NCBI GenBank assembly: GCA_023374025.1
Contig: SIJG01000001.1
Location: 3,247,946 to 3,311,945 of the forward strand
Length of the DNA: 64,000 bases
DNA from: Heterodera schachtii
Lineage: Eukaryota; Nematoda; Chromadorea; Rhabditida; Heteroderidae
Direction: 5' to 3'
The notes below the pieces were generated by a model. It was not told the DNA's origin. It was given only the letters and a program-made list of their open reading frames with translations, and searched no databases. The number at the start of each line of letters is the position of its first letter. Positions within the stretch are counted from its first letter, which is position 1. Of the stretch, positions 1 to 12,300 are shown one piece after another. The translations under genes were made by a program, and so were the position numbers.

Positions 1-783
1 AAAAGGGGCGGCGGGGGAGGGAAAGACGCGGGCGGAGGAATAAGCGACGAATGGACGACGGAAGGGGCGGAGGGACGGAAAACAGACGAATTTGGAGAAG
101 GGACGAAAAACGTAAGCAAATGGACAATGATAAATGCCGGGGCATTGCCATGGGACATTCATTTGCAGCAAGTGCTTCTGTTGGTGGAGGAGGACGGAAT
201 GGCAATTGCCAAAGCGAACTCTTCCGCCATCGCCGCCTCCTCCGCCGCTTCGTCGCCCGTGGAAGAAATGGCACTGAAAAACCGACCATTTCCATTCATT
301 CCCATGCAAACGGTGAGTCGTGAAAGGATCAGGGGTTCAATTAGAGAGGACAGAAATGCCGAAAAAGCAGAAGTGATTGGTTTTAAAAAGTCTGATATGT
401 GAAGCGGTCACGCCAAAACACAAAATCGGACAAAATTCTCAAAAACAAAGCAATTTTTTTCACTTTAATTGTCATTTTTCCAGCATCAGCTGATCAACAA
501 TTCGATCAACATTCACCACCATTATCACCACACCGCCGCCCCTCTGTCCGTTTTCACTCCGTCCGCCGTCTCTCATTCTCACCACGGCACTCCTCTTCTG
601 CCTCACCACCATCCGCAGCACAACCACCACTTCGCCACCTTCCCCGCCGGTGCCAATGACAACACAATGCACCTCACAAGCCATGACGGAAGCGCACTTC
701 TGAAGGAAAAGCTGTCCAACTCGGCCTACTGTTGGCCAACTACGGTAATGGACGCGGCGGATACGGTAATGAAATGGAAGTGA
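1..783 (+). CDS. 3' end of unidentified His-rich protein (partial)
   Basis: Two exons fit one frame: 1-312 (open to the window edge, so the 5' part is missing) and 484-783, ending in TGA. The intron 313-483 has GTGAGT at its start and TTTTCCAG at its end, and both junctions are phase 0. The first exon contains an amphipathic stretch (WDIHLQQVLLLVEEDG) followed by an Ala/Ser-rich run. The second is rich in His, Pro and Ser (for example HHHYHH and HPQHNHHF), which is common in the flexible tails of nematode transcription factors. No DNA-binding domain or other known domain is visible in the part present, so the function is unknown. Confidence 0.5.
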
Positions 784-1231
784 AAGAGACCAACAAACGG
801 AGGGAAAAGAGACAAAGGACAAACGGAGGAAAGAAGCAGAGAGAAGAATTGTGTAGCAAAATATGTGTATGTATTTTTTGTTTTGATTTTTGTTGTTTTT
901 ACTTTGTCTCATTCATTTCGCATCATTTTGTACTTTTTGAGATTAATTAATTAATTAATTATCCCATTCTTTCCCCACATTTTTCTCTCATTCCCTCGCC
1001 ATTTTTGTTTATTTTTGTGATTCTTAAATATTTCACTCATCAAATTTTTGATAGAAAATTAAATCAAGTTTTTGAGGCAAATAAATTATTATTATACTGT
1101 TATTATCATTTGCTTAACATTACAAGGTTTGATTTGATTGAATTATGACTGACAATGGATTAATTAATCATTCCCGTGACCCCAAAACAATAAAAGTCCA
1201 TTCAGTGTTCTTTCTGTTCATTAGTATTTAT
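784..1231. other. AT-rich intergenic stretch
   Basis: No supported gene. The run of TTAATTAATTAATTAATTA near 947-960 and AATAAA-like signals (1081-1085, 1188-1192) fit a 3' flanking region of the upstream gene. Confidence 0.5.
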
Positions 1232-2099
1232 TAGAGACCGGAATTTTGAAATGGCCGGGACCGGGACCGGGATCGGGACTTGGAAAATGGACCGGGACGG
1301 GATCCCGGCTCCGGGACTCCCGTTTTTCCGGGACTCCCGGTCCCGGCCCCAATTTTGGGCCGGGATCCCGCCGGGACCGGGATTTTTCCAAAATTTTTGA
1401 AATTTTGATTAAAAATTCGAAAAAAAATTTATAATTTTATATTTTAGCTTATATTGTATCAAGCCTGTAAATCGACCTTTTTTGCTTTTCGAAACCCTTT
1501 TTTACTGCGCATTTTTTTCAAAAAATTTGGGGTACACGGGGGGGGGGGGGGGTCCGGCGGTGCCGATAGGCGCCGCCGGGGAAAATTTTGAAAATTTGTG
1601 TGTGGTTTGTTAACAGATTTACACCAATAAATGACAAAATTTTGCAATTTTGACTTAATTTTTTAAGAGAATAATGATTTTTATGAGCCGGCGTGAAAAT
1701 TTGTATAGATTTTTACATTCATATTAAGTAATTTTCCACAAAAAATTTGCTATGTTTGATCTAATTTTGAATATTTTAGGTAGATTTTATGTATCTTTTT
1801 AATAGTTTAAATCGTAAAAATCCCAAATTCCATCTTCAAAATTTTAAATAAAGACATTTCGCCAAAAAATATTATATTTTTTCAAATTTGGGGCAGTTTC
1901 ACGGATGAAATTTAGTCCCGTTAGTCCCGGTCCAAATGGCCGGGACCGGGACTTAGAAAATGGACCGGGACGGGATCCCGGCTCCGGGAGTCCCGTTTTT
2001 CCGGGACTCCCGGTCCAGGTGGTTTGCCCAAAAAACCCAGGACCGGGACCGGGAGTCCCGGCAAAATCCCGGCGGGATCCCGATCCCGTCCGGTCTCTA
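1232..2099. mobile_element. hAT-like non-autonomous element (MITE) with CCGGGA-rich ends
   Basis: The 868-bp element has perfect 10-bp terminal inverted repeats (TAGAGACCGG at 1232-1241, CCGGTCTCTA at 2090-2099). It is flanked by a perfect 8-bp direct repeat GTATTTAT (1224-1231 and 2100-2107). An 8-bp duplication of the form nTnnnnAn and termini starting TAGAG fit the hAT superfamily. Both ends carry arrays of CGGGA/TCCCG words (1253-1385 and 1914-2095) that pair with each other as subterminal repeats. The middle is AT-rich and contains no transposase frame, plus a 15-base G run (1538-1552) and one copy of the dispersed GC hairpin. Confidence 0.85.
1551..1584 (-). repeat. Dispersed GC hairpin motif, copy 1
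   Basis: Short GC palindrome (CGGCGGTGCCGATAGGCGCC and flanks) next to a G15 run, inside the hAT-like element. Related copies lie at 34737, 35967, 39428, 39561 and 63241. Confidence 0.7.
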
Positions 2100-2109
2100 G
2101 TATTTATTA

Positions 2110-3235
2110 CTTAATGAGAAAATCAAAAAACCAAAAAGAAATCTCACTGTTTAAAGGCAATGTTTAAGAAAAGCAAAATGATCAAAAAGAAGCAATTTCC
2201 GAGCGAAAAAAGAATTTATGTCGCTTTCCCACGCATTCCGGCACTTTTGTCGCCGGAATACCAAATCCACCAATTTTTTTGGCTTGCGGAACACCCTTAT
2301 CACACAAACAAACATTTGTATAAATTATGTAAGGTAAGAGGGAAGAATCTCATTAGTAATACCTAATTAATGAAGGGGTGAGAAATCCTACGCAATGTTC
2401 GCCATAAATCGGAGAAAAGAAATGATGGCGCCCTTTTGCTGCTGGGACAAGTTTTACCTCCCCATGTTTATTAACATTCAATCTTATCTTATCAATCCGA
2501 ATGCTCCTTTTTCACTTTCATTTATCCATTGGCTCATTTTTTCCTCTGTTTTTGTCCAATTTTCCTTCGCCATTCGCCGTTCTCAAAAATATTCGATGAA
2601 TTCCTCCGATTTGAAAACCAAAATTCATCGGCTAATAGATGAAGCAAAAGGACAATGGGAATAAGCAATGAACACAAAACAGCCCACGATCAGCTGTGGA
2701 TGGTCGCCAATCGTTGTCAGTCCAAAGCATTGTGTTGAAAAGGGCAAAAGATACATTTATATCCATTAATTCATTCATTGTCCCGCGGTTAATCTTTGGC
2801 AAATGTGTCGAAAAGTCGGCAGTTTTTATTGAGGGGGCGGGCGGACGGACAAAAGCATTGGGACACGCTTAAAAAGCTGTTCCCAATTCCAAACATTCAT
2901 TCTTCATTCGTTTCTTTTACCCTCCCATGCCATTCATCACTCTCATTCATTTGCCACTCTCCTCAATTCTCTCACTCTTTTGTCCTCTCTCTCTCTCTCT
3001 CTGTTATTTGACACACTTTCGTTCCCTTTGCCCTTTAGGCGCACTTTCCAATATTTCACTCTCTCTCCCCCCATTATTCTCTCTTCCCTCAATGATTTCG
3101 TCATCCGTTTCTTTCCTCTTCACGTGCCAATTCCTTTCTCTTCCGCCTTTTTCACTTTCTCTTAAGCTCCCTTTCGCCATTCATTAATTAGTGTGTCTTC
3201 TCTTTTTAGCTTTGTCTCTTCAAATTCTTTTCTAA
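2110..3235. other. Gene-poor stretch with pyrimidine-rich tract
   Basis: A frame is open at 2160-2366 (68 codons, basic and without low complexity), but no splice partner or homology was recognised. 2980-3170 is a CT-rich tract typical of the introns and intergenic DNA of this window. It may hold 5' exons of the next gene, which lacks a visible start codon. Confidence 0.4.
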
Positions 3236-3876
3236 TTGCTCTCCGCTTCATTAATATTCTGGCACAATGGTCAGTCAGTCTTCTGTTATTTTTGCCATTT
3301 GACCTTTCCCCCGTTTTCGGTTTGTGTTTCTAAAACGCCGCGTTCTCTCCCCAAAAAACGACGGCAATCGACTGAACAAAACACCGACACTCCTCCAAAT
3401 GATCACCCCGAAGTGAAAAAGGCCAAAATCGAGTAATTTGAATTCGAGTTTAAATTAATGACTGATTTTTGTTTGAAGGGATCTGCTGAAAAAGTTCTCC
3501 AATGGGTCGGTTTCTTTTCCATTTTAAAATTATTATTTTCTATTTAATCACCCGACATTTACAGAGGGTTCGATCAGTTTTGGAATGAGTAAGTCAAAAA
3601 AAAAGTATTCTTAAAATATTGTAAACATTCAAGAGGATTCCAACCGGAAGAGGAACCATCGCCCGACTTTTGCAATTGGTGAGTTCATTCTGCCAATTGT
3701 TGCTTTTTTTCTTTTGGAATGGGAGGGGTTTGACTTTTTCTCTATAATTGCCTAATCTGTCGCACATTTTATACTCAAAATTAAGGGATTTCGGCAAAGA
3801 GCCAAGCAAATGCGTTTTTTGCATTGCGAAAGAAGAGGAAGAAGAGTGGGAAGAAGAGGAAGAGGACAAAGAATGA
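3236..3876 (+). CDS. Small hypothetical protein with acidic tail (start not found)
   Basis: Five exons keep one frame: an upstream exon ending at 3432, then 3479-3505, 3565-3588, 3634-3678 and 3786-3876 (TGA 3874-3876). Every junction is phase 2 with GT..AG ends, which is strong evidence that the chain is real although each exon is tiny. The protein has a basic region (TPRSLPKKRRQS), then DLLKKFSNGGFDQFWNE, a Glu/Pro stretch, a Cys pair (CVFC) and a Glu-rich end (EEEEEWEEEEEDKE). The first exon is open back to 3236 but has no in-frame ATG, so the true start lies upstream or the 3236-3330 part is intronic. No family was recognised; the CVFC pair alone is not enough to call a zinc finger. Confidence 0.5.
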
Positions 3877-4488
3877 GTGGAAGAGAGAGAATGAGAAGAC
3901 GGGGGGAGCCGCGAAACAAAAATCAAAACTTCCAGAAAATGTTCAATGTGTCAAATAATGTATACATATATACTATTATGTATATGACAATTCTTAGAGC
4001 ACGAAAATCTATTATTAATTTTTAATATCAAATACAGAAAAAACAAAAACTTGAAAAGAATAATAATATAATTAGGTAATTTAATTGTGAATTACCATAA
4101 TTAAGTTTGTAATTTTTTTTGTTCTCTCTAAAATAAAATGATTTATTCCACATAGTTTTTCTAAAAATAATTTTATAATATTTTGTATATCTATGTATCG
4201 GTATATCGGTAATTTCGAGATAATAGTAGGAATATCAAAAAATTTGTTTGACTTAATAATTTCAAAAAATTAAATTAAAAAGATATTTTTCTTTTAATTA
4301 AAAAATTTCTTAATTTGGCAAAATGATTTGTCGGAAATCCTCGAAATAAAATGTCGAAAAAGTCATTGTCCGAAAGGGCCATCGTCAAAATGTCTGAACT
4401 TTATTTTATTGGATATGGTACATTTTCCGTGTATAATATTAAACAGCATTTGTGTTAGTCTTTTTTCATCAATTAGTTTTTAGAATAA
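3877..4488. other. AT-rich intergenic region
   Basis: Very AT-rich with no open frame of note. It separates two same-strand genes and probably holds the 3' UTR of one and the promoter of wve-1. Confidence 0.5.
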
Positions 4489-6614
4489 ATGCCTTTAATC
4501 ACTCGCTCAGTTTCCCCTGTTAATGTGTGCCTTCATCGCTTACCTGCTTCAGTTCAGCAAGACGAACTTCAATGTGTCGCAAATGGCGCTGTGGCAAATT
4601 TAATACGCCAAATGAGTTCATTGAGTCGTTATGCTGAACAAATATTTTCCGAAATTCATCGAGAGTTTGTTACTGTTATGGAATTTATTAGAAAAGAAAT
4701 GTTTAGGGTGCTCAAAATTGACCATCGCTCCAGCACTTTGTTTTTACGCGTCGAACGCCTTTCACAAAAACTCTCAAATTCTCAGGACATTAACAATTTG
4801 AGCAGAGTTGTGGACCAAGGTCTTGAATTTGCAAACAATACTTTTTCAAATAATATTTGTTCTTTTACGCATTTGTCTTTTGCTTATTTAGTTGGTTTGG
4901 AAGAGGCATCGATGCGCAAAGCTTTTAAATCCTGCAACATAATCGACCAACATTCGCTCGATCGTCAAACCTTGCCGCAGTCTTTGCTTGAACAATACCA
5001 AAATTGCGACCCTCCTCCACAACTCAATCAGTTGAACCCCTATAGGGAGGATGAAAAGGAAGCCCTTTGCTATTACACTGACCCGAGTTACTTCTTCGAA
5101 TTGTGGCGAAATAAAACTTTGAAGGAATGCGATGGGGGATTGAATGAGAAGAAAAGGGCCGGTTGGTGTGATTTTGTATTTGGCACTGAATGATTCATTT
5201 TTAAGGCCGTTCTTCGACCAGTCCGTCTCGACAACGACGACGTCAACAGCAACAACAACACAATTTTCCGCAACATAATGATTTGTCTGCCCACCACGTG
5301 TCTTCCCGTTCTACGGATTATTCGCGTTTTGAGCCACAAATTGGCCACCAGAATAGCAAATCCCAACAGCACAGACTGCGCCATGGGTTTGGTCCGGGTA
5401 ATTTCTCTGTCTCTTCAGTTGCTGCGGATGTTTTGCATTTTCCCGCAGAATACCAAGTTCGTTTTCTATTCCTTTGGTAATTTCTTTACTTTTTTTAGAC
5501 CCCCCAAAGTTTGATGATGGGCAACAGAATTACTCACAATCAGCACCCTCCGCCCGGAATGTCAATGGTTACAACAAATGAGGGAACTGTCACCCAACAA
5601 CATCACAAGCAAATAAAGCCTAACGAGCACTCACCATTTAATTTGTCCTCCAATCATTCTTCTGGCAATAGCAATCAGCAGATTCGCATGAAAGAACGCA
5701 CCATTGACGGAAAATCCGACGCATTGCCCACGACACAAACCGATAACACAAGCAAAAATGACGCAGCACATGCTGTGGCTTCGAGGATGGATGTGATGTT
5801 CCTGGATGATGAGGACGATGAGTTGCCACCGCCTCCTCAAAATATTCTGTCGTCCACAGTGAACACAAGGAATTTCCCTCGAATTGCTCCCTCCGTTTCG
5901 TCCTCTTCTCCCGTCGGGTCTACAGACTCGTCCTTAGCCGCTCCGACTAATGAACCGCGGAAAAGCAAATTCGAATTCATACCGACCAACGGATCAACGG
6001 AAACTTCGGAGTTAGGGACGACACGGCACATAACAAATGAACAGCAAACTTCTGCTACTGCTGTTATTGAACAACGACCAAACCAGCTCCATTCCATTCA
6101 ACAAGTAAACAGAGGGAACAATTGTTAAATGAAAAAGTAAACGTTTAGCAAATGCTTTTCAGATCCCTCCGTCTATTTGCAATGCCCCGGCGCCTCCTCC
6201 TCCTCCTCCACCGCCCCCGCCACCCCCTCCCAATTTTTCTCTCAAAATTGCAAACGAAGCGACGAGAACTTTCGGTGGACAAAATGAGAATGAACAGCCG
6301 AAAGATTTACAACGCAAATCTTCAAAAACGAGCGGCGCTCAAGTAAAAGAAAACGGAAAAATAATAAAATTAAAAAATCCATGAAAATTACATTTGATTT
6401 TGAGGACAATCGCTCCCTTCTGTTGATGCAAATCCAAGAGGGCGTCAAACTGAGGAAAGTCCGTCAGCAGGAGGAATTGGAGGAGAAACGCGCGGTTGCC
6501 ACTTCAAATGACGTGGCCGCAATTTTGCGAAAGCGAATGGAGCATTGTCTGGGCGATTCTGACTCATCGTCCGAAGGAAGTCCATCCCCCGAGGACAACG
6601 AATGGGACGACTGA
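4489..6614 (+). CDS. wve-1: WAVE/SCAR actin nucleation-promoting factor
   Basis: Exons 4489-5161, 5206-5456, 5499-6104, 6163-6342 and 6405-6614 join in frame (about 639 codons). The N-terminal 200 residues are a SCAR homology domain: MPLITRSVSPVNVC start, LIRQMSSLSRYAEQIF, MRKAFKSCNIIDQ, and YREDEKEALCYYTDPSYFF. The middle is low in order, with a poly-Pro run in exon 4 (a profilin/SH3 target in this family). The end is a WH2 actin-binding helix (NRSLLLMQIQEGVKLRKV) and an acidic Arp2/3-binding tail ending EWDD. In the family it sits in the WAVE complex and turns Rac signals into branched actin at the cell cortex. Within exon 1, 4820-4891 starts GT, ends AG, is 72 bases long and has no stop. 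Removing it brings VDQ next to VGLEEASMRKAF as in other members, so it is probably an intron. Confidence 0.9.
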
Positions 6615-7164
6615 ACTGTAAAGCATTTGATCAGTCATTTCGAATTTTAAATGACTTTTGCCGCCGATGCAACTTGTCATTAGGGAGAAATTGTATTTAA
6701 ATCACTTACAAAAGAACATCCCGAACTTTTAAATGTTCAAAACTCAATTTAAAATTTATTGAATTTTTATAACCATCTGGACTTTGATCTATTTTTTGAT
6801 TCTTTTTGGTGTTTGCCCAAAAAAGCCGAAAATTTCTAGCAGCCATTCTCTCTCTATACGTAAAAAATGGACTTAAAAAATGATTTGGACATACAGTTCG
6901 GGATGTTTTTTCATTTATTTTCTTTGCCTTTAATTGCCACTTTGTAGTCCTTTCTAATTTATTTATTTTATTGTATTGGTATTTTCCAAAAGAGAACTCG
7001 TATATTTATAGTAAATTATTAAAGAGTGCTAATGAGGAAGAGCTGAATTAGTCATCGTTTCAGAAGAGAGGAGAACATTTCATCCTCCGGTGGTCTTCGA
7101 CCGTTCTTTTTTTAATTATTTTCCAATATTTCCTTATAAATACCCAATTTCTTCTCTCTTTGAG
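6615..7164. other. Intergenic region between wve-1 and fdps-1
   Basis: No gene seen. A short open stretch in frame with the next ATG (7090-7164) might extend the N-terminus of the synthase, but the ATG at 7165 suits the family better. Confidence 0.4.
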
Positions 7165-9093
7165 ATGAATACTTTTGCAAATTCTCATCGTTTGGTGAGT
7201 GCCATCGCAAATCCGCAACATTTGCTCCGTTCGCTTCTCACATCAATTAGGACGGAATTGGTCACTTCGATGACGAAGGATTTGCGCGGTGCCGAGGCGA
7301 CGATGTGCCGAAATCGCATCCACCGGCTTTTTGACTATACGATGGGAGAGGGAAAATTTGCTCGGAGCAGTTTGGCACTCAGAACATATTTGGTTGGGTT
7401 TTCATCGGCTTTTCTGTACTTTTTGTTGTTGTATTGCTAATATGGGTGAAGTTAACAAATTTTTATGGACAAAATATTTTTGCAGGCTTTGAATTCGTCA
7501 CCTTCCGATGAACAATTTGACAGCGCCGTCAGAGTGTCACTGACAATTGAAATGGTCGGTTGGTAAATTACTAACAGTAAGAGACAGTCGGGGAAATGCC
7601 ATAGCGATGAAAAAACCGGCAAAAATTTTTACCCCTCTTTTTGTGGGTATTAAAACTTTCTTTTCAACATTTTCTTTTATCAGAATTGAGCAAAATTGGC
7701 AGTAAAATAATGAGGAGAAGGTTAGATTATTACACGAAAAACAATTAGGCAAAAAATGACTACTCTCTTTATGAGTCTATTTTTGGAAAAATGAGTATAA
7801 TTGTTGAGTGATGAGATTGTAAACTCCGCAAAAAACCCGTAGGACCCAAAAAATCCTGCAAATTTTAAAATTAAAAAATAATTAAAAACTAAATGATTGT
7901 ATTCAATTTGTTTACACAATTTTCATCCTTGGCATTACGCATTTAGCTGCAAACCTTTTACATCATCGAAGATGACATAATGGACGGCGGAAAATGGAGG
8001 AGAGGAAAGCCGTGTTGGTACAAATTGGTATTTGTTTTTTGCATTGGGTCAATTCATTCACTCGTTTTTTTTGTCAAGCCTGGCGTCGGATTGACAGCGA
8101 TCAACGACGGTTTGCTGTTGGACTGCGGCATTGACACGGTCATCCGACAAACCATCCCAAACCATCCCAAAATGCATGCCATCCTTCGCGATTTTTCCGA
8201 GGTGTTTTTTGTTACTACAAAAAGAAACTGGGGTCGGAAAAGCGGGTCATTCATTCTTTTAAGGCGAAACAAAAAACCGTAATTGGACAAATGTTGGACA
8301 CTGACACGATCGGTGAGTGTGTAATTGGATGTTTCAATCGGATTGCTAATTCCGCCTTTCTCTGCAGAGTTGGATACGTTCAGTTGGTCCCGCTACGCCT
8401 CCATCGTGGAGCACAAGACCAGCCATTACTCTTTCTTTCTGCCCCTCGTCGTCGGATTTCATTTGGCCGATCGAACACCGACAAATCAAACAGAACTAAG
8501 GCGAATTGCTTATCGAATAGGAGACCTTTTTCAGGCAACTAATTAGTCATTCAGGCAAAAGTAAATGGGAAATGGTCATTAAGGCACAAGACGACTTTTT
8601 GGACTGTTTCGGGGACCCCACAATCACCGGGAAGTCCAATTTGACAGATTTGGCCGAGAGAAAGTGCACTTGGATCACATGCGCACTCGTCGACAAATTG
8701 TCCAAAACAGCGCCCGAAAAACTCGCTATTTTCCGTGAAAATTTTGGTGGAAAAAGTGAGCAACAGCTGAAATTAGCGCGACAAATTGTGTTGGAGGAGC
8801 AAATTGCTCAACAATTCGAGCATTACCAGGCAATTTTAATGCATTTATTTTTTGTCGTACGTTGTTCTCTTTTCTTTTTTTTGCGAAAATGCCATCCACC
8901 GATGGTTGGCCTTTAAAATGTAATTGTTCTTATTGGCTGGAAGCTCTGCTTTAATTACTATGTAATAAATCATTGTTTATTTCAGAACAAAATGATCGGA
9001 GAAATTCGGTCGGAATTGGCCAAATTCCCAGCCGAGCCCATCCGGAACATTCTCAGCCAAACTTTGGATGACATTGTGAATCGACAGAAATAA
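7165..9093 (+). CDS. fdps-1: Farnesyl diphosphate synthase
   Basis: Eight exons: 7165-7392, 7486-7554, 7947-8027, 8079-8201, 8264-8312, 8368-8534, 8584-8829, 8986-9093. The enzyme condenses DMAPP and GPP with IPP to give C15 farnesyl diphosphate for ubiquinone, dolichol and prenylation; nematodes keep it although they do not make sterols. The first Asp-rich motif is DDIMD in exon 3, preceded by the aromatic pair FY (LQTFYIIEDDIMDGG), which in this family limits the product to C15. Other motifs are WYKL/PGVGLTAINDG, GQMLDT, HKTSHYSFFLPL, the second Asp-rich motif QDDFLDCFGD, and a basic C-terminal NRQK. The last two introns (8535-8583 and 8830-8985) start with GC rather than GT; no GT alternative restores the conserved joins. 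The gene converges on aass-1. Confidence 0.95.
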
Positions 9094-9344
9094 TAAATTA
9101 AAAAAGAAGTGCTGGTGATGTGCCTCTGATCATTGTAAATTGCCAAAAAAGGCTTCAGACTTTTTCATATTCTATTATCTTTTATTTATTCTTCCTTTTT
9201 GTTTCTTTTTGTATTTATTTTTTGTCGAAATTCCATTCCATCAATACAAAAAACATTGAAATCCAATCAAATGAATCAGATTGACTATTCAGTCATCAGT
9301 TGTGTTGTCACATTTCATTATCACATTCGTTTTTTTTCGGTTTC

Positions 9345-12300
9345 TTATTGCTTTACGCTCACTTTGGTTGTCGCTTTGATCCCAAATTCTTTCAGTCGTT
9401 GCAATGCGGGCCTAATCCTCGCATTATTTTTTGTTTTGCTCATTTATTCCCGTTTTCCCAATCCGCGGGGGGGGGGGGGGTAAGGTAAGGCAAAGAATTC
9501 ACTTACATTGGGTGAGAAGCAAATAAATTTTGGTCCGCCGGGAAGTGGTAAGAAATTGCTTGGGAGGAGGGTACTGTTTGCCCCCCCCCTTCCCTGGTTA
9601 CAGTTTGATTCCCTAAATGCCTTTGTCCGATCGCCCTCCTTTTTTTACCTGTACACGGCCTTCGACACGGGTCTAAGCATCCCTCGCTGCTGAATTTCCC
9701 CTTAAATGCTTCCATTTTTTCGTCCTTTCATTGTTTCCTTTTCGCTGACCGTCCAAAATCATATGCGACACAACCGCCGTTGTGTATCCGACGGTGCGTG
9801 CCATTGCTGAAAAGCCTTCAGTCGGTTGGTCGCCATAAGCGACCAAACTGATCCGATGCCGTTCCTGCCAAGGGAAGGCGGGGGGGGGGGGGAATCGTCC
9901 AATTTCGATGCTTTTTTCGCCCGTTCTCACAAATGTTCCCGCTGGAAGTTGAGCTTCGATGTCGTGGTTCAGCACCACCAAATCCCTTTCGCCATGTTCA
10001 TAGGCCAATGCTTTGGCCAAGTGGGGCACCTGCCAAACGAAGCATTAGACCATCATTAACTCATTGGCGTAATTGGTTTCCCTGACCGACCAAAGTATCC
10101 AACGGTGTGATTTGCCTTTCCGGAATTCCCTCCGAGAACTGAAATTGCCCGAATAAATCAGGGGTTTCTGTTGCTATGGTCGATCTCACCAGTCCGAGTT
10201 CGTCCAATGCCTTCAGTTCTCGTTTTTTCTCCTTTCCCAATAATTCCGCCACAAGATTCATCAGCGAATCGGGGAAAATGTCCGGCTGGAAAGGAATGAC
10301 TGCTCAATTGTCCACTTTTACATATATTATTGGTCCCATTGAGTTCCAATGTCCGCTAACTGCTAGGCCACATTACTTGCTGATTGAGCAGAGAAGCGGT
10401 GATTTGCTTCCAGGCCATGTCCGGCCCCTGCATTGGGTTCAGAAAATCCTTCCGCTCCATGGACAAATATCCGATCGCTTTCAGTGCTTTGACTGCTTCC
10501 ACAAAACCCTTTAATTGTAAAATGACTTCCGGCTTTCTTTTGTCCGTTTTGGCTGACTTCGTATCGGAGTGTGCCGCGCAGCAAAGTTTGGCACTCTCCG
10601 CTGACTCCGTAAATGTCCGCGTATTTAGTCGAGTCGCGATTGGCGTATCCGACCAGCGAAAAGCCGGGCATAAAGTCAATTTTGTACAGGTCGTCCAACA
10701 CTTCGCCCCCTCCGCCAATGTCCACGACGCGCGAATCGAACAAATAGCGCGCCGGGTTCATTATGGCCAGCAGCACGCCACGTGGACTCCACGAAAATTT
10801 GTAGCGCAAAGCGTTATCAGAAGCCTCCGGGGCGGGCAGTCCGCCCGCAAAACTGACGAAGGAACGCACTTTGCCACCGTAACTGTGGATTTTGTCGATG
10901 CACTCCTGAACGGTTTCGTGTGATGCCAATGGTAAATCACAGCAATACCATGGCCAACATGTGGTCAATGCCCGGGTCAAGGCCCGCTTCGTTCATCACC
11001 GTAATTCCGGCCGCTTCAACTCTTTGGGTGGGAGGCAAATGCAAATGTATGATTGATTTGATCGTCTTTTGCTCCTCACTCGTCGTTCATTGCCTGCAGT
11101 TCGGGCGTGATGTAACTGCTGGTGACCATATTCGTCCGATTGCGAATGCACATCCGTACAATTTGAGGGTGAAATGGGAAGGGGAGCAGCGAAATGCACA
11201 ATTCGTGGTCCCTTTAAAAATGGAAGATTTTCTTGGATGAAATGGCAGGAGGAAAAACGGACGAAATGAGCGAATTGATCACTTCCGGCTCTTTGTTCAC
11301 GTCCACCACCACCGACTCAATGTTACTGCCAAGCGAAGCCAATCGCTGGCCGTCCTTTGACGAATCGCTGGCCACGCTCAATTGGACATTCGGCTGCGAG
11401 GCGTAATATTTGGCCAAGGGGTCGGACACCTTAATTAGGTCAAATTGGGAGGAAAAAAGGGAACCGATGGTCGAGAGTATTGAGTTTGTTAATGCAAAGA
11501 AAAGAGACCATTCCGGCGCCAAGAAGCAGCACACGCTTTGAACTAACAGCCACAACACGCGATTTGTGCGCAGACCGTCTAAACACAGTGGAAGTTTGTG
11601 ATTTAATTGGCTTAGTGAGTAGTCTGTCCCCTTTCCTTCTCTCTCCTCACTATCTCTCCTTTTCTCACTCTCTCTCTCTCCCCCCTCCTCTCTCTCTCTT
11701 CTCTCCGCCCACTCTCTCTCTCTCCTCTCTCTCTCTTATCTTTCCCACACTCCTTTGTCTCTTCTCACCTCTGCTCCAATCTAAGCTCGTCAATGTATTT
11801 GTAGCCGGGTGTTAATTGCCCATCTGAAGTGATTATCGCCCGTTTGATTTCGTCGCGACATTGCAGCGAAGCGAACGGCTGATCAGTGTTACAATTCAGC
11901 TTAAAGGAATGGGGGAGGTGTTTAAGAAAATGCATTTTTGGCACCAAATCCATCATATAAGGGAGCAGCAACGAGCCAAACTGTTCAGTGGCCTCGACGG
12001 GGAGTTGGGCGGGCATATTATCAACGGAACAGATGAGACAGCCGGAAGAAGCATCGAAGCTAAGCCAAATGGCAATTAGAAGAGAGAGCCAAAGGAAAAG
12101 CCGCTTTTGACTCACTTCTCATGGCATTTGTTTGTGTCCGCGTCGTAAATGACAAAGGGTTTGTCGATGGTGGTGCATTCGGTCATAAATTCGATGGAAC
12201 CGCCGGGGTCAGCGGAAATGTCACAAATGGCCATCGGAAAAGGGGAAGGGATAATCGACTACTTAAAGAGGGGAGAGCAGCAACAGAAAGTGCCCACCAA

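Noticed and set aside
9673..11240. Plus-strand frames opposite the aass-1 exons
   Set aside because: They are shadows of the minus-strand gene, which has full family motifs and matched splice phases.
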